From Dietzia alimentaria 72 (GTDB lineage Bacteria; Actinomycetota; Actinomycetes; Mycobacteriales; Mycobacteriaceae), in assembly GCF_000226215.1 (NCBI RefSeq), contig NZ_AGFF01000023.1, forward strand, positions 248,001-312,000: a stretch of DNA of 64,000 nucleotides, written 5' to 3'. How positions within the stretch are numbered: position 1 is the stretch's first letter; each line of letters starts with the position of its first letter. Below are positions 23,719-33,892 of this stretch, in pieces. The notes under the pieces were generated by a model. The model made no database searches, had not been told where the DNA came from, and saw only the letters and a list, made by a program, of their open reading frames with translations. The translations under genes and the position numbers were made by a program.

Positions 23719-25092
23719 TCAGCGGGTGTCGACGGCGTTCTCTGCGGCCTCCGCCCACTCCTTCCACTGGGCTGCCTGCGCGCGGGCCTTGGCCGCGTCC
23801 TCTGCCTTGCCGGCAGACTCGGCCTTGGCCGCCTGATCCTCGAAGTCCCGCACCCGGTCCCAGAACTGACCCGCGCGGGCCTTGGCCTCCGGGTCAGTAC
23901 GACGCCACTCGGTATCGGCAGCGTCGGAGACCGACTTCTCCAGGGCACGGATACGACCCTCGAGCTTTCCCATCTTGTCGCGGGGTACCTTGCCGATCTC
24001 CTCCCACCGTGACTGGAGCTGACGCAATGCCGACCGCGCAGCCTCCAAGCCCGCCGATGGATTGATACGACCCTCGAACTCGGCGAGTAGTGCTTCCTTC
24101 GCCGACGCATTGACCTCAAACTCAGCGTCGCGCTCCGCGGCCGCAGCGTGTCGAGCGTCGAAGAATTTATCCTGTGCGGCCTTGAACCGCTTCCAGAGGG
24201 CGTCGTCAGCCTCGCGAGGAGCACGCCCGGCGGCTTTCCACTCGTCCATCAACCGACGGAACGCGGTGGCGGTGTCGTTCCACTCAGTCGACATGGAAAT
24301 CGTCTCCGCGCGCTCAACAAGGTCCTCCTTGACTCGCTTCACCGACGCACGAGTGCGGTCGAGTTCTGCGAAATGTGATCCGCGGCGTCGGTTGAACGCC
24401 TCGCGCGCCTTGAAGAAGCGCTTCCACAACGCGTCGTCCGTCTTCCGGTCGATGCCCCGGATCGTTTTCCACTCGTCGAGGATCTCCCGCAACCGGTCGC
24501 CGGCGGCTTTCCACTGCGTTGAGGACTCGCCGATAGCCTCCGCCTCTGTGGCCAGGGCCTCCTTACGCGAAATCGCTGCGGCGCGCTGCTCGTCCTTGTG
24601 CTGCTTTGCCCGTGTCTCGACTTCCCCGGAACGTTCGATCACACCGGCAACACGAGAGGCGAGGGAGTCCAGGTCGCCGACGACGGCGGCGGTCGGAATC
24701 TGCTCAGCCAGGGACTCTGCCGAGGTCCGGGTCTTACGGGCGTCCTGGGGGTGTGAGTCGAGGCGGGCCTCCAGCAGTGCCACCTCAGCGGCGAGATCAT
24801 CGAACCTCAACCCGAAGTGCGCGAGCCCCTCCTCCGGCGCCCCAGCCTGCCAGGAGCCCACCTCACGCTCACCGTCCGCTGTACGGACGAAGACCGTGCC
24901 CGACTCGTCGACGCGGCCCCACTCAGACGGATCCGATGCGCGTGCCATCCGTGGCTCGGCCATTGGTGCTGTACGGGGAGCCACCTTGCGGGCCAGTGCG
25001 GCCGGTGAGGGCGGGCCGGGCCTGGGGCCGGGGGTTGGTGACGCCCCACCTGTGGCCGGGCCGTTGTGGTCGGTGGGTGACTGCTCGGTCAT
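23719..25092 (-). CDS. DUF349 repeat protein
   Basis: A 457-residue, highly charged, largely helical protein with several DUF349 units marked by repeated W-K-x(3)-R and DDALWKRFxxAxxxF (EWKTIRGIDRKTDDALWKRF and EWKAAGRAPREADDALWKRF, cores DDALWKRFFKAREAF and DDALWKRFKAAQDKF). The first 50 residues are proline-rich. ATG 25092 follows GAGGACGAG. It converges on the membrane gene at 23130. Members of the family are called stress-linked in some bacteria, but function here is unknown. Confidence 0.85.
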   Translation of the reverse strand: MTEQSPTDHNGPATGGASPTPGPRPGPPSPAALARKVAPRTAPMAEPRMARASDPSEWGRVDESGTVFVRTADGEREVGSWQAGAPEEGLAHFGLRFDDLAAEVALLEARLDSHPQDARKTRTSAESLAEQIPTAAVVGDLDSLASRVAGVIERSGEVETRAKQHKDEQRAAAISRKEALATEAEAIGESSTQWKAAGDRLREILDEWKTIRGIDRKTDDALWKRFFKAREAFNRRRGSHFAELDRTRASVKRVKEDLVERAETISMSTEWNDTATAFRRLMDEWKAAGRAPREADDALWKRFKAAQDKFFDARHAAAAERDAEFEVNASAKEALLAEFEGRINPSAGLEAARSALRQLQSRWEEIGKVPRDKMGKLEGRIRALEKSVSDAADTEWRRTDPEAKARAGQFWDRVRDFEDQAAKAESAGKAEDAAKARAQAAQWKEWAEAAENAVDTR

Positions 25093-25264
25093 CTCGTCCT
25101 CGTTTCATTCTGCCGCGTGACACGGCACCGTCGCCGGGTTCGCACCGGTCGTCGCCTCGCCGCCCCTCGACTCGGGACGGCATCCCCCTAGTGTGTACCA
25201 ACCTCCGCCCGGGTGTCCGCTGTATGCCCCGCGAGTCACGGTCGGCGGGGTCGGAGCCGGTTAG

Positions 25265-25270
25265 TAAGGT
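25265..25270 (+). promoter_or_regulatory. -10 element TAAGGT, leaderless start at 25279
   Basis: TAAGGT ends 8 bases before GTG 25279 in the divergent gap facing the DUF349 gene. Confidence 0.5.
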
Positions 25271-25278
25271 TTCGTGGT

Positions 25279-25977
25279 GTGAGCATCTCAGTCATTCTGG
25301 TCCCCGGCGCCCCAGTCATGGTGCCGGAGTTGTCCGGATTCGCCGCGGAGGATTCCGCGCGCCAGATCGACCAGATTGTGGATACGCTCCGGCGGACCGC
25401 GGTGGCAGCGACCGGGGTACGGGTCTACGGGACGGATCCCGGTGGTCGGACGGTCGTTGACGTGCGTTCGACGTTGGCCCGGTGGGGAGCCGACGTCCCC
25501 GTGGGGCGGCCCGGTTCTCGGCTGGCGGATCACGACCGGGTACCCGACGCCGCATTGATCGCCTGGTGGCTGCTCGACCGCGCGGGCATCGCCCTACCGA
25601 GGGCGTTCACGGGCGTGACAAGCGAATCGCCGCACACCCTAAAGGCATCGGAGGGCGAACTCGTCGTCATCGTGGCGGATGGCGCCGCGTCACTCACTCC
25701 CCGCGCTCCCGTGCCGGAGGATCCTCGCGGCGTCGATCTCGACGCCCGGCTGACCGGATGGCTGCGGACCGGAGGCAAGCTCCCCGACCCGGGCCGGGAG
25801 GTTGCTGATGAGGTTGGTTGGTGGAGCCGTCCCGCCTGGTTGCTGCTGGCGGAAACCACCGACGGTCGTCAACCGAACGCGGCGGACTCGTGGGCACCAT
25901 TCGGAGTCGGCTACCACCACGCGGTCTGGGACGACGTTCCGCACCCTGCGGAGTACCGGTCCGGAGCGGCGGGATGA
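25279..25977 (+). CDS. conserved hypothetical protein upstream of miaA
   Basis: A 232-residue soluble protein. Visible features are [16 protein letters not shown] at the start, [15 protein letters not shown] in the middle and [19 protein letters not shown] near the end, the last resembling a metal or active-site histidine pair. A comparable alanine-rich gene precedes miaA in mycobacteria. The fold may relate to class III extradiol dioxygenase (LigB)-like proteins, but this is a guess from the N-terminal pattern. Its TGA overlaps the miaA ATG. Confidence 0.72.
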   Translation: MSISVILVPGAPVMVPELSGFAAEDSARQIDQIVDTLRRTAVAATGVRVYGTDPGGRTVVDVRSTLARWGADVPVGRPGSRLADHDRVPDAALIAWWLLDRAGIALPRAFTGVTSESPHTLKASEGELVVIVADGAASLTPRAPVPEDPRGVDLDARLTGWLRTGGKLPDPGREVADEVGWWSRPAWLLLAETTDGRQPNAADSWAPFGVGYHHAVWDDVPHPAEYRSGAAG

Positions 25978-26927
25978 GCGCTCCCGTCCCTATCGCGGTC
26001 GTGGGCCCGACAGGGACCGGCAAGTCGGAGCTGGCGCTGGACCTGGCCCAGAGGCTCGGCGGCGAGGTGGTCAATTGCGACGCGATGCAGCAGTACCGCG
26101 GCATGGATATCGGGACCGCCAAACTCCACCCGTCCGAGCGTCGGGGGATCCCACATCACATGTTCGATGTTCTCGACGTGACAGAGACGGCCAGCGTCGC
26201 TGACTTCCGGCGGGAAGCGGAAATCGAGATCGCAGCGATCCGTGACCGCGGAAACGTCCCGATCGTATGCGGCGGTTCGATGATGTACATCCAGGCGCTC
26301 GTCGACGGCTGGACGATCCCAGACACCGACCCCGATGTTCGCGCGCGCTACGAGAACCGATTGGCGGAGATCGGCGTGGAGGCACTTCACACCGAGCTCG
26401 CGAAGGTGGATCCGGAGGCCGCTCGGACCATCCTGCCGACGGACCCCCGCCGCACCGTGCGGGCGTTGGAGGTCGGTGAGCTGACCGGCAAGCCGTTCTC
26501 CGCGTCCCGCCCGACAATCGGTGAACCCCGGTGGGGGACCCGGATCATCGGTCTGCGATGTGCACAGCCGGAACTCGACGAACGTTTGGCTATCCGGACC
26601 GCGCGCATGTTTACCGACGGATTGGTTGACGAGGTCCGGACCCTGATCGGCGCGGGCCTACTCGAGGGGGTCACAGCCCGCCGCGCCATCGGTTACGCGC
26701 AGGTACTCGACGAGATGGACGACGGACAGCGGATCAACCTCGACGGCCTCGCTCGCGCAGAGGAGCGCACGGTGATCGGTACCCGCCGCTATGTGCGTCG
26801 TCAACGGTCCTGGTTCGGCCGCGATCACCGCATTCACTGGGTGGACACCGACACGATCGGTATCGCCGACGACGCTGTCCCCCCATTGCAATCCGCCCTG
26901 GAGTTTCTCGGGAAGGAATCCCTATGA
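25974..26927 (+). CDS. miaA: tRNA dimethylallyltransferase
   Basis: A 317-residue enzyme adding the dimethylallyl group to A37 of UNN-reading tRNAs, providing the substrate for MiaB. P-loop GPTGTGKS lies at about 11-18, followed by [19 protein letters not shown] and [14 protein letters not shown] 25974 overlaps the upstream stop, and the miaA stop overlaps the following iclR-type start as ATGA. Confidence 0.96.
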   Translation: MSAPVPIAVVGPTGTGKSELALDLAQRLGGEVVNCDAMQQYRGMDIGTAKLHPSERRGIPHHMFDVLDVTETASVADFRREAEIEIAAIRDRGNVPIVCGGSMMYIQALVDGWTIPDTDPDVRARYENRLAEIGVEALHTELAKVDPEAARTILPTDPRRTVRALEVGELTGKPFSASRPTIGEPRWGTRIIGLRCAQPELDERLAIRTARMFTDGLVDEVRTLIGAGLLEGVTARRAIGYAQVLDEMDDGQRINLDGLARAEERTVIGTRRYVRRQRSWFGRDHRIHWVDTDTIGIADDAVPPLQSALEFLGKESL

Positions 26928-27670
26928 CTAGTCCGAACCCGGGGCGAGGAAGGGTTCAGTCGGTAGACCGCGCGTTCGCTCTGCTCGACGCGTTGAGTCA
27001 GCGGGGCGGACGAGCGTCACTCGGCGAACTGGCCGCCGATACCGGGCTGGCCGCCGCCACCGTGCACCGGCTCTGTGCGACCCTCGCCGAATCCGGACAT
27101 CTCCGCCGCGACGCCCGTCGCGACTACCTCCTGGGGCCTCGCCTCCAACGGATCGGAGACGCGGCACAACGAGCCACAGCCTCGTGGGCCGAGCCCGTGC
27201 TGGCCGCAGTGGTCGCGGGCACCGGCGAGACCGCAAACATGGCCGTCCGCGAGGGTGACGGCGTGGTGTACCTAGCCCAGGTCCCGTCGCCGCACTCGAT
27301 GCGGATGTTCACTGAGGTGGGTCGTCGTGTGGATGTCCACTGCACCGCCGTGGGCAAGGCCTTGGTGGCCGGAGACGACGACGACGAGATCCTCGCGATG
27401 CTGCGGCGCACCGGCATGCGTCGCTATACGGAATCGACCGTCACCGAACCGTCCGAGTTACTGGATGAGATCCGCGGGGTGCGTCGTTGCGGCTTCGCTA
27501 CGGATGAGTCCGAGCAGGAAGAGGGTGTTCGCTGTGTGGCCATCGCCGTGGGGGTCGGTGAGGCGGCGTTCGCGATCTCCGCGTCGGGTCCCGAGGCCAG
27601 GTTCACCAAGGATCGGCGGGACGCCGCAGTTGACATCCTTCGCAGTGCGGTGGCAGCACTGCAGTCCTGA
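26924..27670 (+). CDS. IclR family transcriptional regulator
   Basis: A 248-residue regulator. [14 protein letters not shown] and [22 protein letters not shown] form the winged helix-turn-helix (core [18 protein letters not shown]). The C-terminal effector domain has [10 protein letters not shown] and [18 protein letters not shown], matching the IclR ligand-domain signature. It is translationally coupled to miaA but converges on malate synthase G. Control of glyoxylate or acetate genes is a reasonable guess, because IclR-type proteins commonly regulate them; nothing in the sequence proves it. Confidence 0.88.
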   Translation: MTSPNPGRGRVQSVDRAFALLDALSQRGGRASLGELAADTGLAAATVHRLCATLAESGHLRRDARRDYLLGPRLQRIGDAAQRATASWAEPVLAAVVAGTGETANMAVREGDGVVYLAQVPSPHSMRMFTEVGRRVDVHCTAVGKALVAGDDDDEILAMLRRTGMRRYTESTVTEPSELLDEIRGVRRCGFATDESEQEEGVRCVAIAVGVGEAAFAISASGPEARFTKDRRDAAVDILRSAVAALQS

Positions 27671-27678
27671 ATTCGGCA

Positions 27679-27716
27679 CGAGACCCGCCATCCGCGAACT
27701 CGGGTGGCGGGTCTCG
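27679..27716. terminator. bidirectional terminator between the iclR-type gene and glcB
   Basis: CGAGACCCGCCA pairs with TGGCGGGTCTCG, 12 bp, 14-base loop, centred between the two converging genes. Confidence 0.85.
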
Positions 27717-27737
27717 CGCGTTGCTTGCCGGTGACTG

Positions 27738-29918
27738 CTACAGGCCGTTGGCGGCCTTGAACTCCCGACGACGACGGTGCAGGATCGGCTCGGTGTAACC
27801 GGACGGTTGGCTGGTGCCCTCGAGGATCAGCTCGCGGGCGGCCTGCCATGCGATTGACTTCTCGACGTCCGGCGCCATGTTGCGGTACGCGTCATCCCCG
27901 GCATTCTGCGTATCCACCACCTCAGCCATCCGACGCAGCGAGTCCTCAACGAACTCAGCGTTGACGATGTCGTGACGGATCCAGTTGGCCAGCAATTGCG
28001 AGGAGATCCGTAGGGTGGCCCGGTCCTCCATCAGGTTCACATCGTGGATATCCGGCACCTTGGAGACGCCGACTCCCTGTTCTACCCATCGGACAACGTA
28101 ACCGAGGATCGTCTGGCAGGAGTTGTCGACCTCCTCCTTCTTCTCCGCGTCCGACCAGTCCGTAGAGGGTGCGAGCGGAACGGTGAGGATGTCGTCCACT
28201 GACGCACGCGGGCCGCCGGCGAGCAATTCTTCCTGACGGGCCATCACGTTGACGCGGTGGTAATGCGTCGCGTGCAGGGTCGCGCCGGTCGGGGAGGGCA
28301 CCCATGCGGTGTTGGCCCCCGCCTTCGGCTGACCGATCTTCTCGGCGAGCATCTCGGCCATGAGGTCGGTCTTGGCCCACATCCCCTTGCCGATCTGGGC
28401 GCGACCACGTAGACCACAGGCCAGACCGGTGTCGACGTTGAAGTCCTCGTAAGCGTTCATCCAGCGGGCGCCCTTCATCTCGCCCTTGCGGATCATCGGC
28501 CCGGCCTCCATGGAGGTGTGGATCTCATCGCCGGTGCGGTCGAGGAAGCCGGTATTGATGAACACGACGCGCTCGGTCGCCTCGGCGATGCACGCAGCGA
28601 GGTTGACCGAGGTGCGACGCTCCTCGTCCATGATGCCGACCTTGAGCGTGTTGGCGGGAAGACCGAGAACCTTTTCGACTCGACCGAACAGCTCAGAGGT
28701 GAATGCGACCTCGGCGGGGCCGTGCTGCTTGGGCTTCACGATGTAGATGGACCTCGTGCGGCTGTTACCGCGCTGGTTTTCCGTGGCGATCCCGTGCATG
28801 CCGCCGAGAGAGGTCACGAGCGCGTCCAGGATGCCCTCCGGCATCTCGTTACCCTCCGCGTCGAGCACGGCCGGGTTGGTCATCAGGTGGCCGACGTTGC
28901 GCACGAACAGCATGGAACGGCCGTGGAGGCGCATCTCGCCCGACCCGTCAGGAGCGAGATAGACACGGTCGTCGTTGAGGACGCGGGTGAAGGTCTTTCC
29001 ACCCTTGGAGATCTCCTCCGCGAGGTCACCCTTCATCAGTCCCAGCCAGTTGCCGTACCCGAGGGTTTTGTCCTCGGCATCCACGGCTGCGACAGAGTCC
29101 TCGAAGTCCATGATCGTGGTGACAGCGGACTCGAGCACCAAATCCTTCACCCCGGCTGCGTCGGTGGACCCGATCGGGGAATCTGCATCGATCTGGATAT
29201 CGATATGGAGCCCGTTATTGCGCAGCAGCACCGAGGAAGGCGAGGACTGGTCACCGAGGAAGCCGACGAACTGATCGGCGGAAGCGAGCGCGGTGGTGGA
29301 ACCGTCTGCGAGCGTGACCTGCAGGCCTCCGTCGACCACGGCGTAACCCGTGCTGCCCACGTGACTTCCCGAGGCCAGCGGGGCTGCGTCGTCCAGGAAT
29401 TCACGCGCCCAGGCGATAACCCGGTCGCCGCGCACCTTGTTATAGGAGGAGCCCGGCTCTGCTCCGTCCGTCTCCGGGATGGCGTCCGTGCCGTAGAGCG
29501 CGTCGTACAGCGAGCCCCAGCGCGCGTTACCGGCGTTGATCGCAAAACGGGCATTCATGATGGGCACGACCAGCTGAGGGCCAGCCACGGTAGCGATCTC
29601 ATCGTCTACGTTTTCGGTGTTCACGGCGACGGAGCCCGGCTCGGGAACGAGGTACCCGATCTCCTCTAGGAACGCCTTGTATGCGGCCGGGTCGATCGGC
29701 GCGGGGTTCTCATGGTGCCAGGTGTCGATCCTGGTCTGCAGCTCGTCACGCTTATCCAGGAGCTCGCGGTTACGGGGAGCGAGGTCCGTGAAGATCTCGG
29801 ACGCACCAGCCCAGAACGCGTCGGGGTCGATGCCCGTGCCCGGGATCGCCTGGTCGTTGACGAAGTCGTACAGGACCTTGTCCACCTGGATACCGCCGAC
29901 GGTGATGCGTTCGGACAT
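27738..29918 (-). CDS. glcB: malate synthase G
   Basis: A 726-residue cytoplasmic enzyme condensing glyoxylate and acetyl-CoA to malate. The long single-chain form is shown by its length and by [35 protein letters not shown] (core [17 protein letters not shown]), [14 protein letters not shown] and [21 protein letters not shown] 29918 has AAGGAG upstream on the minus strand. It is expected to be needed on two-carbon compounds and fatty acids. Confidence 0.97.
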   Translation of the reverse strand: MSERITVGGIQVDKVLYDFVNDQAIPGTGIDPDAFWAGASEIFTDLAPRNRELLDKRDELQTRIDTWHHENPAPIDPAAYKAFLEEIGYLVPEPGSVAVNTENVDDEIATVAGPQLVVPIMNARFAINAGNARWGSLYDALYGTDAIPETDGAEPGSSYNKVRGDRVIAWAREFLDDAAPLASGSHVGSTGYAVVDGGLQVTLADGSTTALASADQFVGFLGDQSSPSSVLLRNNGLHIDIQIDADSPIGSTDAAGVKDLVLESAVTTIMDFEDSVAAVDAEDKTLGYGNWLGLMKGDLAEEISKGGKTFTRVLNDDRVYLAPDGSGEMRLHGRSMLFVRNVGHLMTNPAVLDAEGNEMPEGILDALVTSLGGMHGIATENQRGNSRTRSIYIVKPKQHGPAEVAFTSELFGRVEKVLGLPANTLKVGIMDEERRTSVNLAACIAEATERVVFINTGFLDRTGDEIHTSMEAGPMIRKGEMKGARWMNAYEDFNVDTGLACGLRGRAQIGKGMWAKTDLMAEMLAEKIGQPKAGANTAWVPSPTGATLHATHYHRVNVMARQEELLAGGPRASVDDILTVPLAPSTDWSDAEKKEEVDNSCQTILGYVVRWVEQGVGVSKVPDIHDVNLMEDRATLRISSQLLANWIRHDIVNAEFVEDSLRRMAEVVDTQNAGDDAYRNMAPDVEKSIAWQAARELILEGTSQPSGYTEPILHRRRREFKAANGL

Positions 29919-30023
29919 CGATGCTCTCCTTGAGTAGGGGATCGTTCTTGTGCACGACTCTAGTGGGCACCTGGTTTGGGTTCATCCGACTTTTCCGCAG
30001 GGTGGAACTAAGGAGTCCGGAGG

Positions 30024-30029
30024 TACGAT
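30024..30029 (+). promoter_or_regulatory. -10 element TACGAT, leaderless dapF
   Basis: TACGAT ends 7 bases before ATG 30037 in the gap divergent from glcB. Confidence 0.5.
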
Positions 30030-30036
30030 CACCCCC

Positions 30037-30924
30037 ATGGATTCAGCGCGCCCGGCGAGCGCCCGCGACGGCATCTCCTTCCTCAAGGGGCATGGCACCC
30101 TTAATGACTTCGTGATCATTCCGGACGATTCCGTGGAGATCGATCTCGATCCCGAGCTGGTCAGGGCGCTGTGTGCTCGCCGTGGCGGTATCGGTGCGGA
30201 CGGGGTGATCCGTATTGCCAAATCGGGAGCACTACTCGACCGCGGCGTTCTCGACACGCTGCCCAACGGCGTCGACCCGGCGGACTGGTTCATGGACTAT
30301 CGCAACGCAGACGGGTCGATAGCGGAGATGTGCGGAAACGGTGTCCGAGTTTTTGCGCACGCGTTGGTTGCCACAGGTCGAGCCGAAGTGGGTGCGATTC
30401 GCGTCGGCACGCGCTCGGGTGCGCGAACTGCGGAGATTCTCTCCCGCAGCGGGCACGACGCGGTGGTCCGTGTCGATATGGGGTCGCCGAAATTGCTCGG
30501 TGTCTCCGCCGCCGAGTTAGGGGGACGCTCGTTCGCGGGACTCGCCATCGACATGGGCAACCCCCACCTGGCGTGCATCGTCCCCGGCCTCGACGTGACC
30601 GGGCTCGACTCCCTGCCAGTTGACGAAGCCCCGGTCTTCGATACTGCGTTCTTTCCCAATGGTGTGAACGTCGAGATAGCCACCCCGATCTCCGACGGTG
30701 TCGTCCGGATGCGGGTCCACGAACGCGGTTCCGGCGAGACGATGTCCTGTGGCACCGGAATTGTGGCCACCGCGGTCGCCGCACTCGCCGATTCGGGTCG
30801 ACGCACCGGTGATGTCGTGGTCAAGGTACGCGGGGGAGAAGTCACCGTAAGTCTCGGCGAGAACGGTTCAACACTCACGGGACCGTCGGCACTAGTCGCG
30901 CGAGGAACACTCGGCGGGACGTGA
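30037..30924 (+). CDS. dapF: diaminopimelate epimerase
   Basis: A 295-residue cofactor-independent racemase converting LL- to meso-diaminopimelate for lysine and peptidoglycan. Both catalytic cysteines are present: EMCGNGVRVFAH and GSGETMSCGTGIVAT. FLKGHGTLNDFVII is the usual N-terminus. The frame is open further upstream, but ATG 30037 fits the leaderless hexamer and the family start. hflX follows after 54 bases. Confidence 0.96.
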   Translation: MDSARPASARDGISFLKGHGTLNDFVIIPDDSVEIDLDPELVRALCARRGGIGADGVIRIAKSGALLDRGVLDTLPNGVDPADWFMDYRNADGSIAEMCGNGVRVFAHALVATGRAEVGAIRVGTRSGARTAEILSRSGHDAVVRVDMGSPKLLGVSAAELGGRSFAGLAIDMGNPHLACIVPGLDVTGLDSLPVDEAPVFDTAFFPNGVNVEIATPISDGVVRMRVHERGSGETMSCGTGIVATAVAALADSGRRTGDVVVKVRGGEVTVSLGENGSTLTGPSALVARGTLGGT

Positions 30925-30978
30925 CAAGCGCCTTCGGCGCACTGCACGCCCTCGCGGACTGTGAGATGATGATGAGGA

Positions 30979-32427
30979 ATGACTACTGATGACACCGCGC
31001 CTGACCGGCGCACACGCGACCTCAACCCTTCTATCGGCGAGCTGCAGCTAGAGGAACGTTCCTCCTTGCGACGAGTCGCCGGGTTGTCCACCGAACTCGA
31101 GGATGTCCACGACGCCGAGTACCGGCAGCTCCGATTGGAGCGAGTCGTACTCGTGGGTGTCTGGACCGAGGGCAACGCAGCTCAGGCCGACGCAGCGATG
31201 TCAGAGCTCGCGCAGTTGGCGGAGACCGCCGGCTCGGAGGTCTGTGACGCACTCATCCAACGACGCGACAAACCTGACGCCTCGACCTACATCGGTTCGG
31301 GCAAAGTGGCCGTGCTGAAGGAGGTCATCTCAGCGACTGGCGCGGACACCGTTATCTGCGACGGTGAGCTCACCGGCGGTCAACTTCTCGCTTTGGAGAA
31401 GGCGGTCAACGTCAAGGTGATCGACCGCACGGCGCTGATCCTCGACATCTTCGCTCAGCACGCCACGAGCCGCGAGGGCAAGGCCCAGGTCTCTCTGGCG
31501 CAGATGGAATACATGATGCCGCGGCTCCGCGGATGGGGTGAATCAATGTCCCGTCAAGCGGGCGGGCGGGCCGGGGCCAACGGCGGCGTGGGGCTGCGTG
31601 GACCGGGTGAGACCAAAATCGAAACCGATCGGCGCCGGATTCGTGAGCGAATGGCACGGTTGCGGCGCGAGATCAAGGGGATGAAGCAGGCGCGCGACAC
31701 CAAACGGCACCGCAGGCGCGCGACGCCGGTGCCCTCGATCGCCATCGCGGGGTACACGAACGCCGGGAAGTCGAGCCTGCTCAACCGGATCACCGGTGCG
31801 GGGGTTCTCGTTCAGGACGCACTGTTCGCAACGCTCGACCCCACTACTCGCCGGGCGGAACTCCCTGACGGGCGTGCAGTGGTCTTCACTGACACTGTCG
31901 GATTCGTCCGCCACCTTCCGACTCAGCTAGTCGAGGCATTTCGATCAACTCTCGAGGAAGTTGTGGACTCGGAGTTGCTGCTCCACGTTGTGGATGGTTC
32001 CGATATGTTCCCGCTGCGCCAGATCGAGGCTGTCCGGAAAGTCATCAACGAGGTCGTTGAGGAGCAAAACGCGGAACGACCCCGTGAACTAGTCGTCATC
32101 AACAAAATAGACGCAGCTGACCCACTCGTGCTGACAGAGCTGCATCATGCTCTACCCGACGCCGAGTTCGTTTCGGCCGTCACCGGAGAAGGCATTGAGC
32201 AGCTACTCCAACGGATTATGGAGATCGTGGCGTCGGGGGACACGCTCGTGACGCTGGATATCCCGTATACCCGTGGAGACGTGGTCTCGCGCGTTCACGC
32301 GGAGGGCGCAGTGCTGGACGAGATGCACACGCAGGATGGCACTCGAATCGTGGTGAGAATACCGGCCTCCGTCGCCGGAGAACTTGAGGACTTCCGCTCG
32401 GACGGCACACGAGACGGCGCCGCCTGA
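30979..32427 (+). CDS. hflX: ribosome-associated GTPase HflX
   Basis: A 482-residue GTPase that splits stalled or stress-inactivated ribosomes. The N-terminal HflX domain ends in GLRGPGETKIETDRRRIRERM (core GPGETKIETDRRRIRERM). The G domain has G1 GYTNAGKSS, G3 DTVGF and G4 NKID. A C-terminal domain follows. ATG 30979 sits in a run of ATG-like triplets, GATGATGATGAGGAATG, so the ribosome-binding sequence is close (GAGG). Its stop lies in a hairpin facing lexA. Confidence 0.95.
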   Translation: MTTDDTAPDRRTRDLNPSIGELQLEERSSLRRVAGLSTELEDVHDAEYRQLRLERVVLVGVWTEGNAAQADAAMSELAQLAETAGSEVCDALIQRRDKPDASTYIGSGKVAVLKEVISATGADTVICDGELTGGQLLALEKAVNVKVIDRTALILDIFAQHATSREGKAQVSLAQMEYMMPRLRGWGESMSRQAGGRAGANGGVGLRGPGETKIETDRRRIRERMARLRREIKGMKQARDTKRHRRRATPVPSIAIAGYTNAGKSSLLNRITGAGVLVQDALFATLDPTTRRAELPDGRAVVFTDTVGFVRHLPTQLVEAFRSTLEEVVDSELLLHVVDGSDMFPLRQIEAVRKVINEVVEEQNAERPRELVVINKIDAADPLVLTELHHALPDAEFVSAVTGEGIEQLLQRIMEIVASGDTLVTLDIPYTRGDVVSRVHAEGAVLDEMHTQDGTRIVVRIPASVAGELEDFRSDGTRDGAA

Positions 32428-32441
32428 CCTTCTCAGGTCAG
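32424..32441. terminator. short hairpin between hflX and lexA
   Basis: CTGACCT pairs with AGGTCAG around TCTC and overlaps the hflX stop. It may end both converging transcripts; the 7-bp stem makes it weaker than other terminators here. Confidence 0.5.
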
Positions 32442-32466
32442 ACGGCGGCGTTACGGTCTATGAGCG

Positions 32467-33135
32467 TCAAAGCTTACGAAAGACAGTGACGACCTTGCCC
32501 AGGATGGTCGCGTGCTCGCCCGGGATGGGGCTGAACGACGGATTGTGGGGGAGGAGCCAGACCCCGGTTGAATCCCTACGGAACGTCTTGACTGTTGCCT
32601 CACCGTCGATCATGGCAGCGACGATCTGACCGTTCTCCGCAACGTTTTGGCGACGTACGACGACGTAGTCACCGTCGCAGATTGCTGCGTCGATCATCGA
32701 CTCACCAACGACTTTGAGCATAAACAGGTCCCCCGACCCCACGAGATCCGCGGGAAGTGGGAAGACCTCATCGACAGCCTGCTCCGCCAGGATGGGACCG
32801 CCGGCGGCGATGCGGCCGAGAACGGGGACGTACACGGGCTCCGCGGCTCCGCTGGGGCGTTGTGGCTCGGGAGCGGCGGCACGACGTCCCCTGGATTTCT
32901 GGCCGGGTACACCGTGGACGTCAACCGCACGGGGCTTATGCGGATCACGGGTCAGGAACCCCTTCTTCTCCAGTGTCCGAAGCTGATGGGCGACCGACGA
33001 GGTGGACTGTAGGCCCACGGCGTCTCCGATTTCGCGGATGCTCGGCGGGTAGCCCCGGTCCTTGACCGTGTCGTGGATATGAAGAAGCACGCTCTTCTGG
33101 CGCGCAGTGAGTGATTCGAAGTCCGGCTTCGGCAT
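32467..33135 (-). CDS. lexA: SOS repressor LexA
   Basis: A 222-residue repressor. The N-terminal winged helix has [21 protein letters not shown], with the core [15 protein letters not shown]. The autocleavage site is A111-G112 in [10 protein letters not shown]. The catalytic dyad is S146 (VVGESMID) and K183 (EATVKTF). ATG 33135 follows AAGGGA at 8 bases. A candidate SOS box lies 14 bases upstream, consistent with self-repression. It is divergent from the DivS-like gene, as in Corynebacterium and Mycobacterium. Confidence 0.97.
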   Translation of the reverse strand: MPKPDFESLTARQKSVLLHIHDTVKDRGYPPSIREIGDAVGLQSTSSVAHQLRTLEKKGFLTRDPHKPRAVDVHGVPGQKSRGRRAAAPEPQRPSGAAEPVYVPVLGRIAAGGPILAEQAVDEVFPLPADLVGSGDLFMLKVVGESMIDAAICDGDYVVVRRQNVAENGQIVAAMIDGEATVKTFRRDSTGVWLLPHNPSFSPIPGEHATILGKVVTVFRKL

Positions 33136-33149
33136 CTGTGGTCCCTTCG

Positions 33150-33165
33150 GCGAATGGATGTTCGA
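33150..33165 (-). promoter_or_regulatory. lexA SOS box
   Basis: Read on the minus strand this is TCGAACATCCATTCGC, matching TCGAAC-N4-GTTCGA at 10 of 12 defined positions. It sits between the lexA start and a TAGGGT hexamer, in position to block lexA transcription. Confidence 0.78.
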
Positions 33166-33182
33166 CGTACTTTTCTGTCTAC

Positions 33183-33188
33183 ACCCTA
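33183..33188 (-). promoter_or_regulatory. candidate lexA -10 element TAGGGT
   Basis: TAGGGT on the minus strand, 18 bases upstream of the SOS box. Confidence 0.4.
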
Positions 33189-33289
33189 ACCCCGGTCTCG
33201 GCTTTACGCCACACAGGTGTTCGAAAGTTTTGTCCGGAGAATGGTGACTCTGTCGTACCCACGTGGTACAACTCTAGGCAGATTCGAAT

Positions 33290-33305
33290 TCGAACAGACG
33301 TACTG
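33290..33305 (+). promoter_or_regulatory. weak second SOS-box candidate
   Basis: TCGAACAGACGTACTG has one perfect half site and a poor second half (9 of 12 matches). It is placed to act on the DivS-like gene. Confidence 0.3.
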
Positions 33306-33318
33306 ACGGGTACACACG

Positions 33319-33343
33319 GGTGTGCGAACACAGATCGCACACC
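33319..33343 (+). promoter_or_regulatory. hairpin in the leader of the DivS-like gene
   Basis: GGTGTGCG pairs with CGCACACC around a 9-base loop, just ahead of the ribosome-binding sequence GAGGAGG. It could mask initiation; function is not known. Confidence 0.4.
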
Positions 33344-33363
33344 GAGGCGAGCGAGGAGGCGTC

Positions 33364-33780
33364 ATGACGATTCTGGAGATGCATTCACAGGCACGTCCGG
33401 CCACGCGGTGGATCGAGGTCTGTGCGGCCGAGCACATCACTCCGCCCCCCCGAATGAGGCGGGAGCACTGCGTGGGAGACGGCGCTAAGGTCCGACCGGC
33501 CAAGCGTTCGGCTCGGAGCGTCGACCGTTCGAACTACGGAGAGCTGGCCCGGCCTTCTGGTCGGGCGAGGATGACCGCTGCCCCTCTCGCCGCGCCCAGG
33601 CGTTCCATCGTGGCCCGTCTGTCCTATGCGGACAATGTTCGCGCTTGCAGCGTGGAGGCACCGAGCGAGTCGGGAGTTGTCGATGACGTGCCGACCTGGG
33701 TGCTGTTGGCCTGCGGAATCGCGTTCGGTGTCATCTTGCTCCTGGTGCTAGCGCTCCTCGGTGGCCCCGCCTACGCGTGA
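33364..33780 (+). CDS. DivS/ChiZ-like SOS-linked membrane protein
   Basis: A 138-residue protein with a basic, arginine-rich, probably disordered N-terminal 100 residues and one C-terminal membrane helix (about 110-133). Position is the main evidence: divergent from lexA and followed by nrdR. This is where DivS of Corynebacterium glutamicum and ChiZ of Mycobacterium lie; both are damage-induced and delay division. No LysM repeat, present in ChiZ, is visible. ATG 33364 follows GAGGAGG. Sequence similarity alone would not allow this call. Confidence 0.6.
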   Translation: MTILEMHSQARPATRWIEVCAAEHITPPPRMRREHCVGDGAKVRPAKRSARSVDRSNYGELARPSGRARMTAAPLAAPRRSIVARLSYADNVRACSVEAPSESGVVDDVPTWVLLACGIAFGVILLLVLALLGGPAYA

Positions 33781-33797
33781 CCTGGCGTCGCTACTCC

Positions 33798-33831
33798 TAG
33801 AATATGACGGGGACGGCGTGGTGTCGTCCCC
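33798..33831 (+). promoter_or_regulatory. candidate nrdR promoter and leader hairpin
   Basis: TAGAAT (33798-33803) is a good -10 hexamer. Just after it GGGGACG (33809-33815) pairs with CGTCCCC (33825-33831). The hairpin could alternatively be the terminator of the DivS-like gene. Confidence 0.45.
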
Positions 33832-33892
33832 GCACCCCTTCGGTACCGACTCGGGGAGGCGGACGGTCCGGTCGACGAAGGGCGCAGCGGCG

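Noticed and set aside
28518-29669. A 383-codon plus-strand frame inside glcB
   Set aside because: Antisense to malate synthase G; composition is the mirror of that gene.
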